Positions 60,201-64,000 of a DNA stretch of 64,000 nucleotides are shown piece after piece. The DNA is from Hyperoodon ampullatus. Lineage: Eukaryota; Chordata; Mammalia; Artiodactyla; Ziphiidae. The notes below the pieces were generated by a model, which worked only from the letters and a program-made list of their open reading frames with translations, was not told the DNA's origin and searched no databases. The stretch spans positions 201,439,654 to 201,503,653 of the forward strand of contig OX457056.1 of assembly GCA_949752795.1 (NCBI GenBank), read 5' to 3'. Every line of letters starts with the position of its first letter. Positions within the stretch are counted from its first letter, which is position 1. The translations under genes were made by a program, and so were the position numbers.

Positions 60201-62838
60201 AAATAAGATCCCTTTTAAGCAATTGGGGACTTTTTTTTTTACTCTCATTTTATTGCAGTGAAATTTAATAGTACAAAAAAAGTCACATGACCTTGGTGGG
60301 TCAATTGGGGACTTTTAAGTTAAGTGAATATCACTGGACCATAAGAAGCTAAAGGGGCAAAATTAGAGAAGGCAAAATGAACAGAGGACACACTGAAAAT
60401 AAAAATAGCCTAAGAAAGAGTAAGTGTATTGCCTAGTATTATTCAGTGTCTCCTCTTTCTTTTGATAGATATCAGTCTTGCATCGCTATCTTGTGCAAAT
60501 GAAGCCTTCAGATTTGTTGAAGAAAATGGTCTTGAAGAAAAGGGCTGAACAACCAAATGGCACTATTGATGATAGTCTTCATCTGGAACTTGAAAAGCAG
60601 GTATCCACGGCTAGATCATCTCAAAAGAGTACATATGAGCATAACCAATGATAACTTCCTAACCATGGACGTTTCTGGGTTTAGAGACTAGATACATTCT
60701 AGCAAACACAATTATATAGTGAATGATATTTTTGTTTATTGCTGTCATGAAATTCTTCAGTTAACTTGAGGATTGAGGTAAAAGGATGGTTGTTGGTAAT
60801 TTAATACTGGGAGTATTTTTTGTAGCCCTTTACTAGGGCAGTCGTGAGGTGGTAAAAGGAATGCACTTGAGTTAGAAATCAGAAACCTGGGATAAATGCT
60901 TGGCTTTTCCTTACTAACCAGCTCAGTTAACTTTAGCAAATCCTTAATCCTTCCTAGACAGCTTTCCTAATGTATAAACTGGGATGACATGTATTCTAGC
61001 TAATTCATGGATGTTGATTTTATTCATTTCTCTACCAGGCATATTACCTGACCTACATTCTTCTTCATTTAGTCGGTGAAGTTAGTTGTTCTCACTCTTT
61101 TTCTTCTGGACAACGGGTAGGTATATTTTAGTGTTTTTTGTTTTTAATAAGTGTCACTATTGATGGAATAAATGAACATTCTTTATATAGGAGAAAACTT
61201 AATAAAATAACTTTTATCAAGTTACCTTTGGATTCACTATAGAAATCCCAGTGTACACTGGAAAAAGGGAAGTAATAGTAACCTTGCAGCCATGTCACTG
61301 ACAAAAATTATTTGTCTACACATGTTCTGTTTACTGGAGTGGAACTTAACTGTGATAACTTGGCAGTAGTGTAATACATTAATAAGATATCAAGATCACC
61401 AAATACCAAACGGGTTAGCTCTTAGCTGGTTTCTTCCCATCTCTGCTCCCACTCCACTTCCTTTTTCTTTAGAAACAATGTTTGCCTTCAAAATTAAACT
61501 GATGGTAAGTCAGGCTACTTCAGATATGCATTTCTCAATTATCTCACCATGTTAAGATTTTCATTTTGAATTATTTTATTCTTCCTATCCTATCATGTTC
61601 CATACTCCTGGGGAAAGTTCTTGTTTAATTCTTCATGTTTCACACCTTAGGTAATCCAACCGCTGTTTAAAACTTTGTATCTCCTTAGGCATGATCAGAA
61701 GGGCACAAGACTGGTTCATGTCTTTTTATAAACACTGCTGTACATAGAACTATGTTTGCTCTGCTGATTGGAACCTAGCATAGTCATCTATCTGTTCTTA
61801 TATATGGTCTTTAAATTTTTAAATTATTTTTTTCTGATTGATTAGAAAACAATCAATGATTATTGCTTTAAAATTCAATTATTATAAAACCATATAAGGT
61901 AGAAAGTGAAAGACTTTATAATCCAGTGCCCTCCTATAAACTTCTCCATAATTTATGCATATACTAACATAATTTTTTTTTAATGAGTTCATATTATTCA
62001 TATTATTTGCAACTTGTCTTTTTCCCCCACTGTAAATTACTGGCACGTCTATCTAATAACCGTAGTATTTCAGAACCTTTATTGATGAACATTCCTTTCT
62101 GTGTGATTACACACAGTGCTAACATGAACCTTTGGAAGCATTTCTGTAGGGTAAATTCCTAGAAGTAGAAATGCTAGATCAAAGGTTATAAATTTTTCAA
62201 ATTTTAATTATTTTAAAATGGTTTTTATCACATTTTCCTCCCAAAAAATGTCCATTTACATTCTCACCTTAGTATATTCAACCTTAGTATATATATATGA
62301 GTGTGACTGTTTTGGACTATACACTTCTAAAACTTAAGACACTTAATTTTTCAAGGAACTACCACTAAACCTCCTTTTGTTCATAGAGAAAAAAATAGGT
62401 TAGCTGTTACTTGAATATTTCATTAGAGAATGTGTTAATGGAAAGACTCTTAAATTTCTAGGCACTACTTCACAGTCTGAATTCTAGGGTTAATTTTCAT
62501 TAATGTGCCTTAATACATAGCAAAACAACCTTTATTTTTGTGTATATTTTATGCATTAACTAGCAATAAACCATAACAGTCTTATTGTTGTGGCAGTTAG
62601 TACTTTTTACTGATATGACTGCTATTATGTTGGATGGTTAATATCAGAAATTGCTAAGGTAGATTGTTAGCTGTCCTAGCTACATGATCTTTTCTTTGTT
62701 AATTTGTAATGCTTCAGAGTTGTTTTCATCCCTTGCATTTGTTTTACACAGAAACACTTTGTGCACCTCTGTGGGGCTTTAGAAAAGCATGTTAAGTGTG
62801 ATATTAGGGAAGATGCAAGACTGTTTTATAGAACTAAG
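29067..62838 (+). CDS. SLF2: SLF2 (FAM178A), SMC5/6 localization factor 2; 18 coding exons, 3' end outside window
   Basis: SLF2 is a nuclear adaptor that, with SLF1, links RAD18 at damaged forks to the SMC5/6 complex; human variants cause Atelis syndrome (family knowledge). Eighteen exons with GT-AG borders join into one open frame of 3,402 nt (1,134 codons) without a stop. Human SLF2 is about 1,173 residues, so only the C-terminal tail is missing. The translation follows the human protein as I remember it throughout, starting [12 protein letters not shown]. Residues 1-640 look disordered and rich in Ser and Lys, with a PCNA-box-like motif near 48-55, a basic KRKRN patch near 334 and an acidic stretch ([17 protein letters not shown]) near 580-600. 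From about residue 675 the sequence is helical and strongly conserved, matching the FAM178 domain that carries the SMC5/6-binding function. The start was chosen for its match to human and G at -3. Every exon and phase was placed by eye; no alignment was run. Confidence 0.97.
29207..31784 (+). other. SLF2 intron 1, no other feature
   Basis: The first part is the tail of the CpG island; the remainder is AT-rich. I recognise no SINE in it, unlike many later introns. Confidence 0.6.
31785..31828 (+). CDS. SLF2: SLF2 coding exon 2 (44 nt, residues 47-62)
   Basis: A very short exon between TTTTCAG and GTATGT. It encodes [14 protein letters not shown], which matches the human protein and contains a PCNA-interacting-peptide-like motif. 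Its length is not a multiple of three, so skipping it would shift the frame of everything downstream. Confidence 0.95.
32340..33064 (+). CDS. SLF2: SLF2 coding exon 3 (residues 62-303)
   Basis: A 725-nt exon starting after TATTTAG and ending at CTG|GTATGT in phase 0. It encodes a hydrophilic region rich in Ser, Lys and Arg, with blocks that match human such as [30 protein letters not shown] and [12 protein letters not shown], followed by a charged segment ([16 protein letters not shown]) that could form a short helix. Open frame past the donor is intron read-through and ends at a stop near 33113. Confidence 0.95.
33417..33598 (+). mobile_element. MER5A (hAT-Charlie MITE) in SLF2 intron 3
   Basis: Starts CAGAGGTTCTCAAAATGTTC and continues TTGTTAGAAATGCAGATTCT to TTTGAAAATCACTG. 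Terminal inverted repeats are recognisable and the length is typical for MER5A. Confidence 0.9.
34410..34467 (+). CDS. SLF2: SLF2 coding exon 4 (residues 304-323)
   Basis: A 58-nt exon between AATAG and GTAGAA. It encodes [19 protein letters not shown], nearly the same as human, and carries a small basic cluster (SRKR). It ends with one base of the next codon, which matches the phase needed at exon 5. Confidence 0.93.
35190..35290 (-). repeat. MIR fragment
   Basis: AACATTTATTGAGCACTTAC and GTGTGCCATGCTTTTAATCA in MIR antisense orientation. Confidence 0.7.
35903..36117 (-). mobile_element. CHR SINE, short type, antisense
   Basis: Poly(T)-GCGGTACGCGGGCC through CGCCACCAGGGAAGCCC. Flanked by CACTTGT on both sides. 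Confidence 0.94.
36829..37152 (+). mobile_element. CHR SINE, long type
   Basis: AGCTTCCCTGGTGGCTCAGTGG head, long body, tail CAGCCAAAAGTAAAATAAAT plus poly(A). TTAATAAGCTGATTT at 36791 and a near copy at about 37172 may be a target duplication with extra flanking sequence. Confidence 0.92.
37864..38338. mobile_element. Solo LTR-like element (MaLR-type, name uncertain)
   Basis: A known mammalian repeat by sequence (TGTATTAGTTTCCTAGGGCT, TGGCTTAAAACAACAGAAAT, TATAAGGACACCAGTTGTG). It begins TG and ends CA. CAGGT and CAGCT flank it as a 5-bp duplication with one change. Length and ends fit a solo LTR of the MLT group. No internal genes are present. Confidence 0.6.
38896..39884 (+). CDS. SLF2: SLF2 coding exon 5 (largest exon, residues 323-652)
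   Basis: A 989-nt exon encoding the disordered middle of the protein. It begins [16 protein letters not shown] with a nuclear-localisation-type basic patch. It continues through Ser/Lys-rich sequence to an acidic block ([20 protein letters not shown]) and a short helix ([13 protein letters not shown]). The acceptor is a TAGCAG tandem. The upstream AG (38896) reproduces human SAGSK; the downstream AG (38899) would lose one residue. The donor is TACA|GTAAGT, and the open frame beyond it is intronic. Confidence 0.95.
40072..40387. mobile_element. hAT-type non-autonomous transposon in SLF2 intron 5
   Basis: Inverted termini CAGTGGTCTCCAAA / TTTGGAGACCACTG enclose 316 bp of AT-rich, non-coding DNA. 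The perfect 8-bp direct repeat CTGTAAAT (40064-40071 and 40388-40395) identifies the hAT superfamily. The family name was not determined. Confidence 0.88.
40870..40940 (+). CDS. SLF2: SLF2 coding exon 6 (residues 653-676)
   Basis: A 71-nt exon between TTTTAG and GTAGGT. It encodes [22 protein letters not shown] and starts the conserved helical C-terminal half. It splits an Arg codon with exon 7. Confidence 0.95.
41228..42360 (-). mobile_element. Composite antisense L1 (two subfamilies)
   Basis: Starts as an old L1 (ATTGTGACAAAAATATATAA; GTTGTGCAACCATCATCACC; TTCACTTAGCATACTGTCTT). At about 41606 it switches to a cetartiodactyl L1 (ATACAGCAGGTTCTTAAGAG; TCATCCCACCACCACCACTC) and continues to GGTATGAAGTGGCAT. 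One element probably inserted into the other. No intact ORF. Confidence 0.8.
42737..42861 (-). mobile_element. tRNA-derived SINE, antisense
   Basis: Poly(T)-AGCTGCACTGTGCAGCATGT through ACTGGACTGCCAGGGAATTC. Target duplication TAAAATTCTTT on both sides. Confidence 0.92.
43120..43330 (+). repeat. MIR SINE
   Basis: CTGGCTTTGAATCCCAGCTC, then TTCCTCATGTATGAAATGGG and TTGTTGTGAGGGTTAAAAGA. Confidence 0.85.
43513..43663 (-). pseudogene. 5'-truncated retrocopy of an mRNA 3' end
   Basis: On the minus strand this reads as unique 3'-UTR-like sequence ending GTGTTTAATAAAATATGTTT, then a long poly(A). Perfect direct repeats TTGGACATCTTTCTT (43498-43512 and 43664-43678) bound it. AATAAA close before the poly(A) and the target duplication are the marks of L1-mediated retroposition. 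The parent gene was not recognised. It lies about 130 bp upstream of SLF2 exon 7. Confidence 0.8.
43809..43931 (+). CDS. SLF2: SLF2 coding exon 7 (residues 676-717)
   Basis: A 123-nt exon between TTCTCAG and GTATGT. It encodes [18 protein letters not shown], likely a short coiled coil, then an acidic segment ([15 protein letters not shown]). It matches human closely. Confidence 0.95.
43990..44460 (+). mobile_element. L1 3' UTR fragment
   Basis: AAAAAGATCAGATTTGTGGT, GGTGGATGTTCACTAAACTT and TGTCAGTTATACCTCAATAA are typical of an L1 3' end. Starts soon after exon 7. Confidence 0.75.
44862..45029 (+). CDS. SLF2: SLF2 coding exon 8 (residues 717-773)
   Basis: A 168-nt exon between TTTTTCAG and GTAAGT. 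It encodes [20 protein letters not shown] followed by [20 protein letters not shown], nearly identical to human. This is the beginning of the folded domain. Confidence 0.96.
45289..45423 (+). mobile_element. Young L1 3' tail with 16-bp target duplication
   Basis: The cetartiodactyl L1 end ATAGCTGATTCACTTTGTTA then ATTATACTCCAATAAAGATG and an A-rich tail. Heavily 5'-truncated. AAAATAACAAGGCTTA is repeated exactly at 45273-45288 and 45424-45439. It split an older interspersed repeat (45240-45720) whose family I did not assign. Confidence 0.9.
46162..46264 (+). CDS. SLF2: SLF2 coding exon 9 (residues 773-807)
   Basis: A 103-nt exon between TTTTTTCAG and GTAAGA. It encodes [20 protein letters not shown] and [13 protein letters not shown], as in human. 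It ends in phase 0. Confidence 0.96.
46450..46703 (+). mobile_element. CHR SINE, short type, carrying a 44-bp foreign insert
   Basis: Standard short-type SINE with target duplication AGAAATGCTAA (46439-46449 and 46704-46714). The 3' end GCGTACC|GCAAAA is interrupted at 46639-46682 by sequence that is the inverted copy of 42663-42707. Confidence 0.93.
46715..49590 (+). other. SLF2 intron 9 remainder
   Basis: An L2-like fragment lies at about 47215-47420 (ACTATGCCAGGTTGTGGAGA; GACAATAAACAGG) and a forward MIR piece at about 49440-49560. The rest is AT-rich with nothing recognised. Confidence 0.5.
49591..49666 (+). CDS. SLF2: SLF2 coding exon 10 (residues 808-833)
   Basis: A 76-nt exon between TTTGGCAG and GTGAGT. 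It encodes [20 protein letters not shown] then ITIRN, matching human. A MIR fragment ends only about 30 bp upstream of the acceptor. Confidence 0.96.
50468..50609 (+). CDS. SLF2: SLF2 coding exon 11 (residues 833-880)
   Basis: A 142-nt exon between TTAACTAG and GTAAGT. It encodes [20 protein letters not shown] and [20 protein letters not shown], nearly identical to human. Confidence 0.96.
50820..51168 (+). mobile_element. L1 ORF2 fragment, sense
   Basis: TGGAGCTACTGGCCAAAACA and GATTTAATATATACATAGAA, then ACTTCATTTGCAATAGTAAG: a decayed L1 reading forward. Confidence 0.7.
51169..51225. repeat. (TG)n microsatellite
   Basis: About 50 bp of uninterrupted TG followed by TATATA; likely polymorphic. 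Confidence 0.97.
51330..51395 (+). mobile_element. L1 3' tail fragment
   Basis: ACTAACACAACATTGTAAAT then TATACTCCAATAAGATTAAA, the same tail as at 45289. Confidence 0.75.
51666..51980 (+). mobile_element. CHR SINE, long type
   Basis: GGACTTTCCTGGTGGCACAG head; tail AAATAAATACATACATACAT. Target duplication GGGTCAACTGTA / GGGTCAACTATA at 51654-51665 and 51981-51992. Confidence 0.95.
52115..52316 (+). mobile_element. CHR SINE, short type
   Basis: GGGCTTCCTTGGTGGCGTAG through GCCCGCGTACCAC plus a short A tail. Target duplication AACAGTTCTT at 52105-52114 and 52317-52326. Confidence 0.95.
53690..53880 (-). repeat. MIR SINE
   Basis: TTTACTATGTGCCAGACATG, CATTTACAGGTGAGTGAGGC and AGTAACTTGCCTGAGG in MIR antisense orientation. 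Confidence 0.85.
54731..54833 (+). CDS. SLF2: SLF2 coding exon 12 (residues 880-914)
   Basis: A 103-nt exon between TTCCATAG and GTAGGA. It encodes [20 protein letters not shown] and [14 protein letters not shown]. Its first half differs from human more than the flanking exons do, which suggests a loop in the fold. Confidence 0.94.
54917..55099 (+). mobile_element. tRNA-derived SINE (CHR/Bov-tA-like)
   Basis: GGGACTTCCTTGGTGGTCCA through CTAAGACCCAGCACAGCCAA plus poly(A). It starts only about 85 bp after exon 12. Confidence 0.9.
55194..55302 (-). mobile_element. Rearranged antisense SINE
   Basis: Recognisable as CACTGTGCGGCATGCGGGAT and TCTTAACCACTGGACC, ending CCAGGGAAGTCCC. About 35 bp of the central tRNA-like region is missing, and 17 bp (GCTAACCCTAACACAAA) has been added inside the promoter-proximal part. 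Confidence 0.8.
55754..55930 (+). CDS. SLF2: SLF2 coding exon 13 (residues 915-973)
   Basis: A 177-nt exon encoding [20 protein letters not shown] then [20 protein letters not shown], as in human. The acceptor is the unusual GTCAAAG|TTT, with an AAG end and a poor pyrimidine tract. The phase and homology leave no alternative that I can see. The donor is AAAG|GTAACA. Confidence 0.94.
56130..56460. repeat. L2-like fragment
   Basis: ACTGTGGGCCAAGCATTAAT then GCTCTCCCAGCACTTCTATT and TTCTGAAGTGACCTTTGAAC are typical of L2-derived sequence. Confidence 0.6.
56882..57062 (+). mobile_element. CHR SINE, short type, with internal deletion
   Basis: Starts GCTTCCCTGGTGGCGCAGTG. It jumps from CCGCAACG to TACCGC, losing about 29 bp that intact copies have between two CG dinucleotides, then poly(A). 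Confidence 0.92.
57263..57360 (+). CDS. SLF2: SLF2 coding exon 14 (residues 974-1006)
   Basis: A 98-nt exon between GTTTTCAG and GTATTG. It encodes [20 protein letters not shown] and [12 protein letters not shown], nearly identical to human, and splits the following Arg codon. Confidence 0.96.
57927..58014 (+). CDS. SLF2: SLF2 coding exon 15 (residues 1006-1035)
   Basis: An 88-nt exon between AATTCCAG and GTATAA. It encodes [20 protein letters not shown] then DIPNVNNLQ, a conserved helical segment. Confidence 0.96.
58080..58255 (+). repeat. MIR SINE, 3' end broken by SINE insertion
   Basis: GAGGTTAGATCCTAACTCAG, TTTCTTTATGTGTGAAATAG and GTTAGATGAATTAATGTATA. The tandem SINEs inserted in its tail. 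Confidence 0.75.
58272..58590 (+). mobile_element. CHR SINE, long type (first of a tandem pair)
   Basis: GGGCTTCCTTGGTGGCACAG head; tail CCAAAAATAAATAAATAAAT followed by an AT-rich extension. Bounded by AAAAAGTACTGGGAAA at 58256-58271 and 58591-58606. Confidence 0.95.
58607..58921 (+). mobile_element. CHR SINE, long type (second of a tandem pair)
   Basis: GGGCTTCCCTGGTGGCACAG head; tail CCAAAAATAAATAAAATAAA. Bounded by AAAAAGTACTGGGAAA at 58591-58606 and 58922-58937, so one 16-bp target sequence now occurs three times. Confidence 0.95.
59609..59906 (+). mobile_element. CHR SINE, long type
   Basis: GGACTTCCCTGGTGGCACAG head; tail CCATAAATAAATAAATTTAT plus TTTA repeats. Confidence 0.93.
60085..60206 (+). 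mobile_element. Short tRNA-derived SINE (Bov-tA/CHR-like)
   Basis: GGAATTCCCTGGTGGTCCAG through GCGTGGCACAGCCAAAAAAA. CCTTTTA flanks both ends. It ends about 260 bp upstream of exon 16. Confidence 0.88.
60235..60301 (-). pseudogene. Tiny retrocopy of an mRNA 3' end
   Basis: On the minus strand: short unique sequence, then TTTCACTGCAATAAAATGAG and poly(A). Bounded by perfect 15-bp repeats CAATTGGGGACTTTT at 60220-60234 and 60302-60316. The poly(A) signal and target duplication indicate L1-mediated insertion of a severely truncated transcript. The parent gene was not recognised. Confidence 0.75.
60469..60600 (+). CDS. SLF2: SLF2 coding exon 16 (residues 1036-1079)
   Basis: A 132-nt exon between TTTGATAG and GTATCC. 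It encodes [20 protein letters not shown] and ends [11 protein letters not shown]. Both ends are phase 0, so the exon can be skipped without a frameshift. Confidence 0.96.
61039..61116 (+). CDS. SLF2: SLF2 coding exon 17 (residues 1080-1105)
   Basis: A 78-nt phase-0 exon between CTACCAG and GTAGGT. It encodes [20 protein letters not shown] then FSSGQR, a hydrophobic helix matching human. Confidence 0.96.
61830..62300 (-). mobile_element. Old L1-like fragment, antisense, in SLF2 intron 17
   Basis: TTTGCAACTTGTCTTTTTCC, then GGTAAATTCCTAGAAGTAGA and TGTCCATTTACATTCTCACC follow an antisense L1 3'-end pattern. Decayed. The rest of intron 17 shows nothing I recognise. Confidence 0.55.
62752..62838 (+). 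CDS. SLF2: SLF2 coding exon 18 (residues 1106-1134); last exon seen in window
   Basis: An 87-nt phase-0 exon between TTACACAG and GTAAGT. It encodes [20 protein letters not shown] then DARLFYRTK. The human protein continues for roughly another 35 to 40 residues; I could not find that exon before 64000, so the gene is cut by the window edge. Confidence 0.96.
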
Positions 62839-63848
62839 GTAAGTGTGTGCTTTTCTTATTGTTAGTTTTTTGTTTGTTTGTTTAACCTTGGTTTCGTTAA
62901 TACTTGAGTAAGAAAAGTCTCTCTTTAAGAAGGAACATATAAGATTAGAAATATGACTTTCTCCTTTAATAACAAATTAGCTTCTACTAAGTACTTCTAG
63001 CTAGATTGAAAGTAAAGGGGGGGGGAATCTCAAAAGCAAATACATTTTAAGACAAGCTGAATATATGAGTATGGAGTTAGGAAAGCAACTTTGGTATTAA
63101 TAAAACAATTTGACGATTTTTACTGAAGCATAAAAATATTTTTGGGAAACTTTTTCTTCTAAGTATTTTTTTTATTCTAAATCATCTTTTAGCTTTTGTA
63201 GTGTAGAGCCGATCCATTCTTGCCCATTTGTGTTTGGATAGTCATTGAATGTGAGGTTTCAGCTTTGTAACTTTATATTTTACATTAATTAGCTGTGAAG
63301 GTTAGATATTTCAACAATTCCCATTTAGATTTAGTATCTGTATTTATTGTAATAGATTTAAGTTAAATACAAAAATGAGCAACTAATGAAATTGTATCAG
63401 ATTGCAGATTTTCAAATACATGTAGGGGATAGCTCTTTGCCTTAGAGTGGAAACTGTAGTTTCAGAAGCACATTCTTTTGAACATTAACTAGAGTTACTG
63501 GCCCATAGAACTTGGTGGTAGTGGCTACTGCTGACAGACATGCTAAGGGGGACCACCCAAGGTTTTTGTTTCTTAAAGCCAAGAGGCTGGGCATAGACTG
63601 GTGCCAGGACTCCTCTTACTTAGAGCAGAGAATGACACAGAGGTCTGTGGCAGTTGCTTTCAGGGGATGGTCCTGCTGAAATAGATGAATTGCATGCCTC
63701 TCCACAAGCCTCTGGTAGAAAAGGTGGTGATTGTTTTAGAGAAACTGAATCTGCTGAACTCTAAATGGAGAAAAAAGCAGACCTTGAAATTTACTTTATA
63801 AACTTAAAGCAACTATAAAATTCCTGACCTGTTTAAAACACTGTGTTG
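62839..63848 (+). other. SLF2 intron 18 (start), no feature seen
   Basis: AT-rich intronic sequence with a short G run at about 63018-63026. No further SLF2 exon was found before the window ends. Confidence 0.6.
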
Positions 63849-63979
63849 GGACTTCCCTGGCAGTCTAGTGGTTAAGACTCTGCGCATCCACTGCAGAGGG
63901 CATGGGTGCGATCCCTGGTCAGGGAACTAAGATCCCACGTGCTGTGTGGCACGACCAAATAAATAATTTAATTAAATAA
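63849..63979 (+). mobile_element. Short tRNA-derived SINE
   Basis: GGGACTTCCCTGGCAGTCTA through GCTGTGTGGCACGACCAAAT plus an AATAAATAATTT tail. Confidence 0.88.
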
Positions 63980-64000
63980 AACATTTTGTCAAGCAATTAT

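Noticed and set aside
1..64000. CRISPR arrays, operons, phage or plasmid features
   Set aside because: The sequence is clearly a vertebrate nuclear chromosome; no regular spacer arrays or prokaryotic gene organisation were seen.

Overview
This is a mammalian, almost certainly cetacean, chromosome segment. It carries about twenty tRNA-derived SINEs of the cetacean CHR type. The short form runs from CTTCCCTGGTGGCGCAGTGG to GCGTACCGC plus poly(A). The long form ends in CAGCCAAAAATAAATAAA. Many copies have intact target-site duplications (TSDs), so they are fairly young. Old mammalian repeats (MIR, L2, L1M, MER5A) form the background. I cannot tell which whale or dolphin it is.

The only protein-coding gene I can support is SLF2 (FAM178A) on the + strand. 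It starts in a CpG-rich promoter region near 28.55-29.4 kb, with the start codon at 29067. I placed 18 coding exons between 29067 and 62838. Joined, they keep one open frame of 3,402 nt (1,134 codons) and agree with the human protein as I remember it. The last roughly 35 to 40 residues lie beyond the right edge. SLF2 bridges RAD18-SLF1 and the SMC5/6 complex in repair of stalled forks and crosslinks.

Positions 1-28500 hold no gene I can support. By synteny this would be the PAX2-SLF2 intergenic interval. The first 6 kb is the most interesting part: two about 172-bp copies of one AT-rich element lie 4.3 kb apart (1428-1599 and 5693-5865), with long identical blocks in the same order and spacing. 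They look like a locally duplicated non-coding regulatory element. Between them lies unique sequence with homeodomain-type motifs. From about 9 to 28 kb the sequence is mainly MIR, L2 and L1 fragments, SINEs and unassigned DNA.

The SLF2 introns record insertion history: two tiny 5'-truncated mRNA 3'-end retrocopies with target-site duplications, two SINEs placed in tandem by insertion into the same target sequence, a hAT element with an 8-bp duplication, a solo LTR, and a SINE interrupted by a 44-bp segment copied in inverted orientation from 4 kb upstream. I found no undescribed multi-gene system. The duplicated element, the templated insertion and an N-terminal PCNA-box-like motif in SLF2 are the best leads.
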